Source: Myxococcales bacterium (lineage in GTDB: Bacteria; Myxococcota_A; Polyangia; Palsa-1104). Taken from it: a stretch of 54,622 nucleotides of DNA. A program made the position numbers and the translations under genes. The stretch spans positions 1 to 54,622 of the forward strand of contig JAQBQH010000089.1 of NCBI GenBank assembly GCA_028287105.1, given 5' to 3'. Shown here in pieces: positions 43,860-54,622 of the stretch (position 1 is its first letter; every line of letters begins with the position of its first letter). A model generated the notes under the pieces. That model saw nothing but the letters and a program-made list of their open reading frames with translations. It was not told the origin of the DNA and did no database searches.

Positions 43860-44504
43860 ATGGGAAACGGCAACAGCGGCAATCGCAACGGCGCACTCGG
43901 CATGACGGACTTCATTATTCCAACGGTCATCGAGCAGACCCATCGCGGTGAGCGCGGATGGGACATCTTCTCGCGACTGTTGAAAGATCGCATCGTCTTT
44001 CTGGGAACTCCGGTGGACGATCAGATCGCCAATATCGTGGTGGCACAGATGTTGTTCCTTGAGTCGGAAGACCCGGACAAGGACATCATGCTCTACATCA
44101 ACAGCCCTGGCGGTCTCGTGACCGCTGGAATGATGATCTACGACACCATGCAATACGTGCGCTGCGACGTGGCGACCATCTGCATGGGCCAGGCGGCCTC
44201 GATGGCGGCGTGGCTCATGGCGGCGGGGACCAAGGGCAAGCGTTATAGTCTACCCAACGCGCGCATCATGCTGCACCAGCCGCTCGGTGGGTTCCAGGGT
44301 CAGGCGACGGACATCGATATTCACGCCAAGGAGATCCTGAAGACCCGCGATCGGATGAACGAGCTGCTCGCGAAGCACACCGGACACGACATCAACAAAA
44401 TCAAGCATGATACCGAGCGCGACTTCTTCATGTCGGCCGCCGAAGCCAAAGAGTACGGCGTGATCGACGAAATCCTGATGAAGAAGAAGGAAGAGAAGAA
44501 GTAG
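43860..44504 (+). CDS. clpP: ATP-dependent Clp protease proteolytic subunit
   Basis: The 214-residue serine protease has the catalytic triad in [11 protein letters not shown] (Ser114), [10 protein letters not shown] (His139) and the last Asp of DTERD (Asp188), with [12 protein letters not shown] forming the oxyanion strand and EIHAKEIL-like helix. Two heptameric rings form the chamber fed by Clp[11 protein letters not shown] replaces the common SMGAFLLAAG. ATG 43860 is chosen; GTG 43854 overlapping the tig stop is an alternative. ClpX follows 20 bp later. Confidence 0.96.
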   Translation: MGNGNSGNRNGALGMTDFIIPTVIEQTHRGERGWDIFSRLLKDRIVFLGTPVDDQIANIVVAQMLFLESEDPDKDIMLYINSPGGLVTAGMMIYDTMQYVRCDVATICMGQAASMAAWLMAAGTKGKRYSLPNARIMLHQPLGGFQGQATDIDIHAKEILKTRDRMNELLAKHTGHDINKIKHDTERDFFMSAAEAKEYGVIDEILMKKKEEKK

Positions 44505-44524
44505 GGCGCTATAACTGAGGACGA

Positions 44525-45787
<1,263 letters not shown>

Positions 45788-45815
45788 CTCCCTCTCGCAG
45801 CAACTCCCTCAATTC

Positions 45816-46280
45816 CTAATTCGAAGCGGGTCGGGCGCGCGCGAGCATGCGGCGCACGATTGCGCCGTGGAACGGCTTGACCAGCGCGAAGTAGAAGCGG
45901 CCGAGCGCGCCGTGGATCTTGACCGTGGTCGCCAGCATCGCGCGGCCGTCGCGAATGAGGACCGCGGCGCGGAAGTCGAGGTGCTTGTCGTCGAGGCCGA
46001 AGAGCACCTCGTCGTCACGCGTGGCGTAGATGCGGCCGATGGGAATATAGGCTTCCGAGCGTGTCGCGCGGTGGCGCGCGGGGCCGGTCTCGAGCCCGAC
46101 GAGGCGGGCGGCGGCGGTGCGGATGGCGAAGAGCGCTCGCACCCACATTGGCACCGGACGGTCGAAGATGGCGCGCGCGAGCTGTTCTGCCGTCGTGATT
46201 CCCGTCGGTAGCGCCCCCACGAAGGCATCGGAGTAGTCGACGCGATCGAGCGCCTTGGCGACGAGCGAGTCCCTGGGCAT
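45816..46280 (-). CDS. DUF2867-family protein
   Basis: The 154-residue protein begins [20 protein letters not shown] and has [36 protein letters not shown] and [20 protein letters not shown], the pattern of DUF2867, a small START-like group of unknown function. GTG 46295 would add five residues. Located between clpX (convergent) and lon (divergent). Confidence 0.75.
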   Translation of the reverse strand: MPRDSLVAKALDRVDYSDAFVGALPTGITTAEQLARAIFDRPVPMWVRALFAIRTAAARLVGLETGPARHRATRSEAYIPIGRIYATRDDEVLFGLDDKHLDFRAAVLIRDGRAMLATTVKIHGALGRFYFALVKPFHGAIVRRMLARARPASN

Positions 46281-46370
46281 TGCGGCGGCTGTCACGGTGC
46301 TTATCTCCCGTCGCTATTTGGATGCTACCGGGCTCGATTTTGCGCCGGCGAGGATCTACAATTAGAGCCA

Positions 46371-48851
<2,481 letters not shown>

Positions 48852-48939
48852 TCGCGCGAGGCGTACCGCCTCGAGAGACTGATCTCTAGCGATGGGGGCA
48901 AGCCCCCCTCGCCGGGCGACCTGATACAATCAGGAGAGA

Positions 48940-51900
48940 GTGAAGTATCTGCTCCTCGTCTCCCTCTTGCTCCAGCCCGCGTGCAACTCGGGACCGCGCA
49001 CGGCGTACGCCGGGCGGCTCAGCGAATCCAACTTCGAACGAGAGCACGTGGGCGGGCCGGCGTCACAGGGCTTGGCCGGCGACTTCTATCTGCGCAACGA
49101 CGTCGTGCGCGCCGTCGTCCAGGCGCCGGGGCGCGCGATGGGGCCCTGTCCGTGGGGCGGCAACGTCATCGACCTCGACCTCGTCGCAAATCCGGCCGGC
49201 GATCAGCTCGGCGAAATCTCGCCGTTCCTGGCGCTCGGGCGGACGGTGAACTTCACCGACGTGCACGTCGACAAGGACGGCAGCGACGGCGGGGCGGCGG
49301 TGATCGTGGCGCGCGGCGAGGACGCGATCGACGACTTCATCAACATCTATGGGCTGGGCGGATTCACCGTCGCGGCGCTATCCGAGTCTTTGCGCCCCAC
49401 GATCCCGCTCAAGCTCGAGGTCACGGCGACCTACACGCTGGCCCCGGGCGACTCGTTCATCCGCGTCGACTACGCCATCCACAATCTCGACGGCAACGCC
49501 AAGAAGGTGCTGTTCGGGACGCTCACCGACACGGGCGCCGAGATCGAGCTGTTCCATCCCGGCGTCGGGTACGGCGAGTTCACCATGAATCAGCTGCTGC
49601 TCGGCTCGGTGCCGACGGTCGAGTACGTGGCGCTGCAGGGGCGCGGCGTGACCTACGGGATCGTGCCGGTCGAGCGCGACCCGCAGGCGAAGGGCGCGCC
49701 GCTGCCGATCGGCGGCGTGGTCGTCGAGGCGTACGAGCAGCGCTCGTTCTCCGACGCGCTCGGTCCGGCGGGACAGACGGTCGCCATCGGCGGCAATGGA
49801 ACCGCGACGCGCTCGGTCTGGATCGCGGCGCTGCCCGGCGGCGCGGGCGCCGTCGAAGGGTTCGTGCGCGCGCAGAAGGGGCAGGCGCATGCGCCGGTGC
49901 GCGGCCAGGTGAGCGGCACCACGTCGGCGGCCGCGGGCGGTGGTGCGCGCGCGCAGGGCGACGGCGCGCGCGTTGCGGTGTCGCGGGCCGGCGTCGCCGA
50001 CGCGGGGGCGGCGCTGGTGACGACGTTCGTGGCCGACGCCGACGGCGTGTTCGCGGGCGAGCTGCCGCCGGGGGACTACGTCGCCGAAGCCGAGGGCGAC
50101 GCGTGGCGGCGCTCGCCGCCGGTCACGTTCCACGTCGCGGCGACCACCGGTGCGCCGTCGGTGGCGCTGACCTTGCCCGATCGCGCCGAGCTGTCCTACC
50201 GCGTGCACGACGCCGCCGGCGCGACGCTGCCGTCGAAGGTCACCGTCGTCGGCGCGGTCGCCAACCCGCAAGATCGCCGCTTTCGTGACGTCGTCAAGGA
50301 TCCGATGCCCTACGGCGTGGCTGCGTGGCTGGCGTCGCGCGCCGGCGACTCCACGCTCGACAACGAGTTCGATCATCGCATCGCGCTGGCGCCGGGCCAC
50401 TATCGCGTCGTCGTGTCGCATGGTCCCGAGTGGAGCAACTGGCAAAAGGAGCTCGACGTGCCGGCCGAAGGGGCGTCGATCGATGCGACGCTGGTGCGGG
50501 TCGTCGACACCACGGGCTATGTCGCGGCCGACTTCCATCAGCACAGCCACAAGTCACCCGACAGCCCGGTCTCGCCCGAAGAGCGGCTCGTCGCCAACCT
50601 CGCCGACGGCGTCGAGTACCTGTCGTCGTCGGAGCACGACCTGCTCTTCGACTATCGCCCCATCATCGATGCGCTGGGGGCCGGGGCGCTCATCGACAGC
50701 GGCGTGGGCGTCGAGTCGACCCCATTCGACTACGGTCACTTCATCGGCTATCCGCTGCGCATCGATGCCACCATGCCCAACGGCGGCGCACTCGACTGGG
50801 GCAACGGCGGGCTCGGCGACCTGGCGCCGGCGCAGATCTTCGACGGGCTGCGCGCGCAGGGAGCCCAGGTCGTGCAGGTCAACCATCCGCGCACGCCGCC
50901 GCTGAACATCTCGTATCAGCAGAACTTCGATCGTGGCGGGCTGCGCTTCGACTTCGCCCGCTACACCTTCTTCAGCGACGCGGCGCTGCTCGAGGTGAGC
51001 GCGCGCGATCTCGGGCTGCCCGACAACGCGGCGCTGTTTGCGCCGGGATTCAACGCGCACGAGGTCTACCTCGGATTCTGGCCCGACCGCGACGTGACCC
51101 TGGCCGACGGCGAGCGCCAGGATCTGTTGGTCAATACCAACCTGCGCGACTTCATGAACTTCGTCTCGTTCGGCTACATCGTGACGGCCGTGGGCGACTC
51201 GGACACGCACCAGCGCTGGAGCGTGCCGTCGGGGATTCCGCGAACCATGGTCCGCGTGCCCGATGACTCGGCGGGCGCCATCGCCGGCGGCATCGGCGAC
51301 GACGTGGTGCGCACCATGGCGGGTCAGGCGCCGCGCGACGTCGTCGTCACCAACGGGCCGATGCTGGCGCTCGCGGTCGGACCGGATCGCTCGGCAGGGG
51401 GAATCGGCCGCACCGTGACGCTGCCCGCGGGAGCGACGCAGCTGGCGGTCCACGTCGAGGCGCAATCGGCGGAGTGGGCGCCCATCGACACGATCGAGGT
51501 CTACGCCAACGCCACGTTCACCGTGCCGCCACCGTCGGGGACCCAGCCCGATCCGCTGCTGCCGATCTTGTGCTTCACGGCGCGTGCGGTGCCGTCGCAG
51601 CGCTGCACCATGGCGGTCGGCGGCGCGCGCGCGCTCGTGATCGCCAAGGAGCTGGTCGGGCCAGTGGGCGCGGGGGCGTTCCGCTACAAGGCGGTCGCCG
51701 ACGCCAGCCTGGTCAACGCCGACGTCCTGGCGCGCACCCGCGCCGGCGGCCGCGGCAAGGACTTCTGGCTGCTGGCGCGTGTGACCGGTGTTACGGGACT
51801 CTGGCCGGTGATTCCGCAGGCGGTCGACCCGACCGTTGTGCCCGTCGCCGACCTCGTCGCCGGCAAGCCGCTCGTCAATCAGGGGGTCCCCGCGCTCGCC

Positions 51901-51963
51901 TTCACCAACCCCGTCTTCGTCGACGTGGATGGCGGCGGCTGGCGGGCGCCGTTTGCGCCTTGA
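48940..51963 (+). CDS. Large PHP-domain lipoprotein
   Basis: The 1007-residue protein starts at GTG after AGGAGA and has a lipobox (LLLQPACNSG). The N-terminal 300 residues are beta-rich; residues about 305-400 resemble a carboxypeptidase regulatory-like fold (VADADGVFAGELPPGDYVAE). At about 525-780 lies a PHP-type metal-dependent domain: VAADFHQHSHKSPDSPVSP, YLSSSEHDLLFDY, VQVNHPRTPP and TAVGDSDTHQRW, with the His and Asp ligands. PHP domains hydrolyse phosphoesters, so a surface phosphoesterase is a fair guess. The C-terminal part is beta-rich with no recognised domain. Confidence 0.78.
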   Translation: MKYLLLVSLLLQPACNSGPRTAYAGRLSESNFEREHVGGPASQGLAGDFYLRNDVVRAVVQAPGRAMGPCPWGGNVIDLDLVANPAGDQLGEISPFLALGRTVNFTDVHVDKDGSDGGAAVIVARGEDAIDDFINIYGLGGFTVAALSESLRPTIPLKLEVTATYTLAPGDSFIRVDYAIHNLDGNAKKVLFGTLTDTGAEIELFHPGVGYGEFTMNQLLLGSVPTVEYVALQGRGVTYGIVPVERDPQAKGAPLPIGGVVVEAYEQRSFSDALGPAGQTVAIGGNGTATRSVWIAALPGGAGAVEGFVRAQKGQAHAPVRGQVSGTTSAAAGGGARAQGDGARVAVSRAGVADAGAALVTTFVADADGVFAGELPPGDYVAEAEGDAWRRSPPVTFHVAATTGAPSVALTLPDRAELSYRVHDAAGATLPSKVTVVGAVANPQDRRFRDVVKDPMPYGVAAWLASRAGDSTLDNEFDHRIALAPGHYRVVVSHGPEWSNWQKELDVPAEGASIDATLVRVVDTTGYVAADFHQHSHKSPDSPVSPEERLVANLADGVEYLSSSEHDLLFDYRPIIDALGAGALIDSGVGVESTPFDYGHFIGYPLRIDATMPNGGALDWGNGGLGDLAPAQIFDGLRAQGAQVVQVNHPRTPPLNISYQQNFDRGGLRFDFARYTFFSDAALLEVSARDLGLPDNAALFAPGFNAHEVYLGFWPDRDVTLADGERQDLLVNTNLRDFMNFVSFGYIVTAVGDSDTHQRWSVPSGIPRTMVRVPDDSAGAIAGGIGDDVVRTMAGQAPRDVVVTNGPMLALAVGPDRSAGGIGRTVTLPAGATQLAVHVEAQSAEWAPIDTIEVYANATFTVPPPSGTQPDPLLPILCFTARAVPSQRCTMAVGGARALVIAKELVGPVGAGAFRYKAVADASLVNADVLARTRAGGRGKDFWLLARVTGVTGLWPVIPQAVDPTVVPVADLVAGKPLVNQGVPALAFTNPVFVDVDGGGWRAPFAP

Positions 51964-52019
51964 CAGCGCGTTGTGCCTCCGCTAAGTAATGCGGACTTCG
52001 ACGGCCGGGACCTGGCTCA

Positions 52020-52091
52020 GGGCGCATAGCTCAGCGGTAGAGCATCGGCCTTACAAGCCGGGTGTCACAGGTTCGAATCCTGTTGCGCCCA
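52020..52091 (+). tRNA. tRNA-Val (anticodon TAC)
   Basis: Cloverleaf with acceptor GGGCGCA/TGCGCCC, D arm TAGCTCAGCGGTAGAGCA, anticodon loop CTTACAA (anticodon TAC), T arm AGGTTCGAATCCT. Discriminator A; CCA not fully encoded. Confidence 0.94.
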
Positions 52092-52112
52092 CCGACGAGG
52101 AACTGAAATTTT

Positions 52113-52186
52113 GGGGTGGTAGTTAAGTTGGTTATAACGCCGGCCTGTCACGCCGGAGGGCGCGGGTTCAAGTCCCGTCCACCCCG
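52113..52186 (+). tRNA. tRNA-Asp (anticodon GTC)
   Basis: Cloverleaf with acceptor GGGGTGG/CCACCCC, D arm AGTTAAGTTGGTTATAAC, anticodon loop CTGTCAC (anticodon GTC), T arm GGGTTCAAGTCCC, discriminator G as for tRNA-Asp. 21 bp after tRNA-Val, so a two-tRNA operon. Confidence 0.94.
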
Positions 52187-52197
52187 CAAGAACGGAA

Positions 52198-52230
52198 AGC
52201 CCGGAAGACTTCGGTCTCCCGGGCTTTTTT
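52198..52230 (+). terminator. Rho-independent terminator of the tRNA-Val/Asp operon
   Basis: AGCCCGGAAGAC pairs with GTCTCCCGGGCT around TTCG, with one G-A mismatch, and is followed by a run of T. It ends the tRNA transcript 12 bp after tRNA-Asp. Confidence 0.9.
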
Positions 52231-52310
52231 GTTTGTCCGCACGGGCCGCGGAACCGACTCTACCCGAGCACTGTTTCAGACCTGCCGCGCTCTTCTTTTC
52301 GGTGGAGGCG

Positions 52311-53498
52311 TCATTGGGCGCAGGTCAGCGCTTTGGTGTCGATGAGGATGTCGTCGACGTAGACATCGTAGGCCGGTTGGGCGACCGCAACGTTGCCGAA
52401 GAAAGGTCCGACCCGGGCCTGGGTCAGACCGTTGGGCGGCTCGGTAATCGCCGAGGAGATTGGCGCGACCGACGGGACGTTGAGGCCGGTCAAAGAGATC
52501 GAGCCGGTAGCAGTGCTACTCACGTCGATGCGCCAGACGAAACAGCTCCAATTCCCAAATGTCGGCGCAGCGGTCGAGTCGGACTGGGGGCTCGAACCGA
52601 TGTAGTCCTGCAACGAGAGCCTCGAGGCATTCACGTTCACGCCCATACCCTGGGTGCTCGCCGCGTTGTCGGTCACCAGGAGACGCACGTCATTGCCCAC
52701 CGCCGGAGCGGCCGGCACGAGGAACCAGGCCCGCACCCAGAATGTCGGAGCATTGTTCACGGTCGGAAACGTGGCGGACTCCCCGATCTGGGCACCGTGC
52801 GCGGTGCCCTGTGCCGTTGGCGCGAGGTGCAAATGAAGCGAATGCGCGCCCCGATGCACAAAGCGCAGATCGGTGTTGATCTCGGCTACATCGGAGGCGG
52901 CGACGAGCAGCGCCCACTTCGGGGTGTTGATGGTGGTGGACGATTCCCAGTCTTCGCAGAACAGCACGCCGCCGACCGTGGAACACGACGGCACCACCGC
53001 CAGGTCGCCAGGCATCGATAGATCGTTCATGCCGTCGCTACCGCCATCGAACGTGTCCTGCTGGCAGGCGTCGCCGAGCCCGCTGCCCTGGACGTCGCCC
53101 TGATCGACGTTCGCGACCGAAGGACAATTATCGAGATCGTCGGGCACGCTGTCTCCATCGGTATCGACCGTGGTCGTAGACAGTTGCACGGGGACGGTCA
53201 CCTGCCTTCGCGGCGCCGTCGAGACGCGGGCACCGCCGAGTGTCAGCGGCGATCCTTCGCCTTCGACGACAATGCGCAACGGCCACTCCTGAGAGCCGTC
53301 GAGGACGAGCACCAACGTACCCGGAAGGGTACCGTGCTCGATCTGACGCAGCACGCGCGCGCGATGCTGATCGTAGACGCTGACGGTCAGCGCCGTCGGC
53401 TGCGGACCGTCGGCGAGCGCGACGTCGACGCGAACGGTTGTCGGCGTTGCACACCCAGCAATCCAGCTAGCCAGGCAGACGCCGAGCACACTTCGCAT
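52311..53498 (-). CDS. Lipoprotein with TSP3-like calcium repeat and C-terminal jelly-roll-like domain
   Basis: The 395-residue protein has a lipobox (ASWIAGCATP). Residues about 25-120 are beta-rich. Next comes a thrombospondin type-3-like repeat, TDGDSVPDDLDNCPSVANVD, typical of Ca2+-binding surface proteins in myxobacteria. From about 165 (VLFCEDWESSTTINTPKWAL) to the end, the pattern of polysaccharide-lyase or concanavalin-like sandwiches is seen (HRGAHSLHLHL, WVRAWFLVP, YDVYVDDILIDT). Binding of polymer or surface is a guess. ATG 53498 gives the signal peptide. Confidence 0.65.
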   Translation of the reverse strand: MRSVLGVCLASWIAGCATPTTVRVDVALADGPQPTALTVSVYDQHRARVLRQIEHGTLPGTLVLVLDGSQEWPLRIVVEGEGSPLTLGGARVSTAPRRQVTVPVQLSTTTVDTDGDSVPDDLDNCPSVANVDQGDVQGSGLGDACQQDTFDGGSDGMNDLSMPGDLAVVPSCSTVGGVLFCEDWESSTTINTPKWALLVAASDVAEINTDLRFVHRGAHSLHLHLAPTAQGTAHGAQIGESATFPTVNNAPTFWVRAWFLVPAAPAVGNDVRLLVTDNAASTQGMGVNVNASRLSLQDYIGSSPQSDSTAAPTFGNWSCFVWRIDVSSTATGSISLTGLNVPSVAPISSAITEPPNGLTQARVGPFFGNVAVAQPAYDVYVDDILIDTKALTCAQ

Positions 53499-53620
53499 TT
53501 CGATATTGTCGCCCGCCGAATGCGTACGAGTCAATACTGTTCATTGCCGTCGGTGGAGCTGGAGTCTCGTGCGGGGTCGGTCGATCCACCAGCGCTTGCT
53601 CAGGCACACCAGCGCCGTGC

Positions 53621-54403
53621 TCAGGCACCAGCCGTTCGGCCTCCGTCGATGGCCACGACGGAGCCGGTCACGAACGACGCTGCGTCCGACGCGAGCCAGA
53701 CGACGACGCTGGCGACTTCGTCGGCGAGACCGACCCGTCCCATCGGCACGGCGCGTTCGACGAGAGCGCGCCGATCGTCCGGCAATGCGCGGAGCCGGTC
53801 GGTCAAGATGGGGCCTGGAGCGACCGCGTTCACGCGAATGTTCTTGGCCGCATAGTCGAGCGCGGCGCTCTTTGTGGCGCCGATGATGGCGTGCTTCGTC
53901 GCGGAGTAGGCAGACATTCCTCGCACACCCGAGATGCCGGCGGTCGAGGACATGTTCACGATCGAGCCGCCTCCGCTGCCAAGCATGGCGGTGAGCTCGA
54001 ACTTCATCGCCACGAGAGTGCCTCGGAGATTCACGCCGATCGCATCGTCGATGTCCTGGACGCTGAGCTCGGCCAGCGGCGCTGGCATGTGCCCCGACCC
54101 AGCGTTGTTGAAGGCGATATCCAGACGTCCGAAGATCTCGACGGTCCTGGCAACGACGCTCTCGACTTGAGCGGCGTCGAGGATGTCCGTCGGGATCGCG
54201 TGTGCCTCCGAGCCTTCGTGGCGGATGCTCGCGGCAATCGCTTCGAGGGCACGGGTATCGCGGGCGGCGACGACTACCCGCGCGCCTGCTCGCGCGAGCG
54301 CCGCGGCGGAGGACGCTCCGATGCCACGGCTGGCGCCGAGCACCAGGGCCACCTTGTTCGTGAGAAGACCGCGTAGGGACGGAATCGACGATGCATGTGT
54401 CAT
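53621..54403 (-). CDS. Short-chain dehydrogenase/reductase (FabG-like)
   Basis: The 260-residue SDR has the cofactor motif LVLGASRGIGASSAAALARAG (TGxxxGIG class, here GASRGIG), FNNAGSGHMPA, the catalytic Ser in VNMSSTAGISG, and the Tyr-Lys pair in SAYSATKHAIIGATK, plus NAVAPGPILTDRL and the C-terminal GSVVAIDGG. It reduces a keto group or oxidises an alcohol with NAD(P). Substrate is open. The next convincing element upstream is a sigma70-like promoter 160 bp away. Confidence 0.9.
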   Translation of the reverse strand: MTHASSIPSLRGLLTNKVALVLGASRGIGASSAAALARAGARVVVAARDTRALEAIAASIRHEGSEAHAIPTDILDAAQVESVVARTVEIFGRLDIAFNNAGSGHMPAPLAELSVQDIDDAIGVNLRGTLVAMKFELTAMLGSGGGSIVNMSSTAGISGVRGMSAYSATKHAIIGATKSAALDYAAKNIRVNAVAPGPILTDRLRALPDDRRALVERAVPMGRVGLADEVASVVVWLASDAASFVTGSVVAIDGGRTAGA

Positions 54404-54562
54404 GAGTGGGTCTCGTTCCTCTCGGGAGAATTGAAGCGCGTTCGGCGAAGGTCACCGCGCAGGGCAGGGATGGGACTCATGGGTAGTGGATCGAGATCGA
54501 TATGGCCGACGTTCCAACGGCTCCGTCAGTAATTGAATCACACCAATGATTGAAGTATCTAA

Positions 54563-54590
54563 AATATAGTGAGATCTTGAAACGTGTCAA
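54563..54590 (-). promoter_or_regulatory. Sigma70-like promoter upstream of SDR gene
   Basis: On the minus strand a perfect TTGACA (54590-54585) and TATATT (54568-54563, 5 of 6 matches to TATAAT) are 16 nt apart. The surrounding 90 bp are clearly AT-richer than the rest of the window. The leader to the SDR start would be about 155 nt and holds no gene I can support. Confidence 0.65.
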
Positions 54591-54622
54591 GGCCGCGGCT
54601 ATGAGGAGCGAGTGACGCGCTC

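Noticed and set aside
48858-48908. GC-rich hairpins after lon as terminators
   Set aside because: Inverted repeats are visible (GGGGGCAAGCCCCC, GAGGCGTACCGCCTC) but there is no T run, so I could not support a rho-independent terminator.
51126-51139. TTGGTCAATACCAA in the PHP lipoprotein as a palindrome copy
   Set aside because: The spacer between TGGT and ACCA is four bases, not three, so it does not belong to the family; it would be the only copy in the right flank.

Overview
The window looks like chromosomal DNA of a GC-rich, Gram-negative, myxobacteria-like organism (Myxococcota or a close deltaproteobacterial relative; inferred, no marker was searched). The grounds are a eukaryotic-type Ser/Thr kinase and a PP2C phosphatase, many lipoproteins with short lipoboxes and modular C-termini, a SUMF1-type lipoprotein, an outer-membrane barrel, TatA, LysM lytic transglycosylase, and the order tig-clpP-clpX-lon. 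I see no insertion sequence, phage, CRISPR array or rRNA operon.

Layout. 1-3.1 kb: pyrimidine or hydantoin catabolism (end of dihydropyrimidinase, class III aminotransferase, NCS1 permease). 3.1-5.7 kb: exported metallophosphoesterase, then a DsbA-like thiol oxidoreductase whose first active-site codon is an in-frame UGA followed by a SECIS-like hairpin, so probably a selenoprotein. 5.7-9.5 kb, minus strand: folE, mutY, groEL and groES with a sigma70-like promoter and a degenerate CIRCE operator. 10.5-18.8 kb: a tight nine-gene operon for tryptophan breakdown through kynurenine and anthranilate to a CoA-thioester route (tryptophan dioxygenase, kynureninase, RidA, enoyl-CoA hydratase, acyl-CoA dehydrogenase, [2Fe-2S] ferredoxin, old-yellow-enzyme flavoprotein, benzoate/aminobenzoate-CoA ligase, creatininase-fold amidohydrolase). 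18.9-24.9 kb: FadR-type regulator with a GMC oxidoreductase pair, divergent PLP enzyme, metallo-beta-lactamase-fold hydrolase, HAD phosphatase. 25-39.5 kb: PP2C phosphatase, orphan HicB-like protein with a disordered Gly/Arg/Asn-rich tail, Ser/Thr kinase, RluA, MltD-like enzyme, thioesterase, tatA, PhaR-like regulator, outer-membrane barrel, enoyl-CoA hydratase, SUMF1 lipoprotein, LolC/E-like permease. 39.6-42.5 kb: frameshifted CPBP protease, tRNA-Lys and tRNA-Arg, small genes. 42.5-48.9 kb: tig, clpP, clpX, lon. 48.9-54.6 kb: PHP-domain lipoprotein, tRNA-Val, tRNA-Asp, TSP3-type lipoprotein, SDR oxidoreductase.

The most unusual signal is a dispersed 15-bp palindrome, WWTGGTnnnACCAWW, most often with a TTAA-like centre. 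I located 24 copies between 10.4 and 38.4 kb (22 with the exact TGGTnnnACCA core) and none in the flanking 10.4 kb and 16.2 kb. About half lie inside conserved coding sequence, in all three reading frames and without inserting residues. Others form gene junctions, and in the tryptophan operon the right arm supplies the start codon of three consecutive genes. Two copies form a perfect larger inverted repeat at the start of the FadR-type regulator, whose family binds operators of this shape. It may be an operator set, a HIP1-like iterated palindrome, or sites for a chromosome-organising protein; the sequence alone does not decide.
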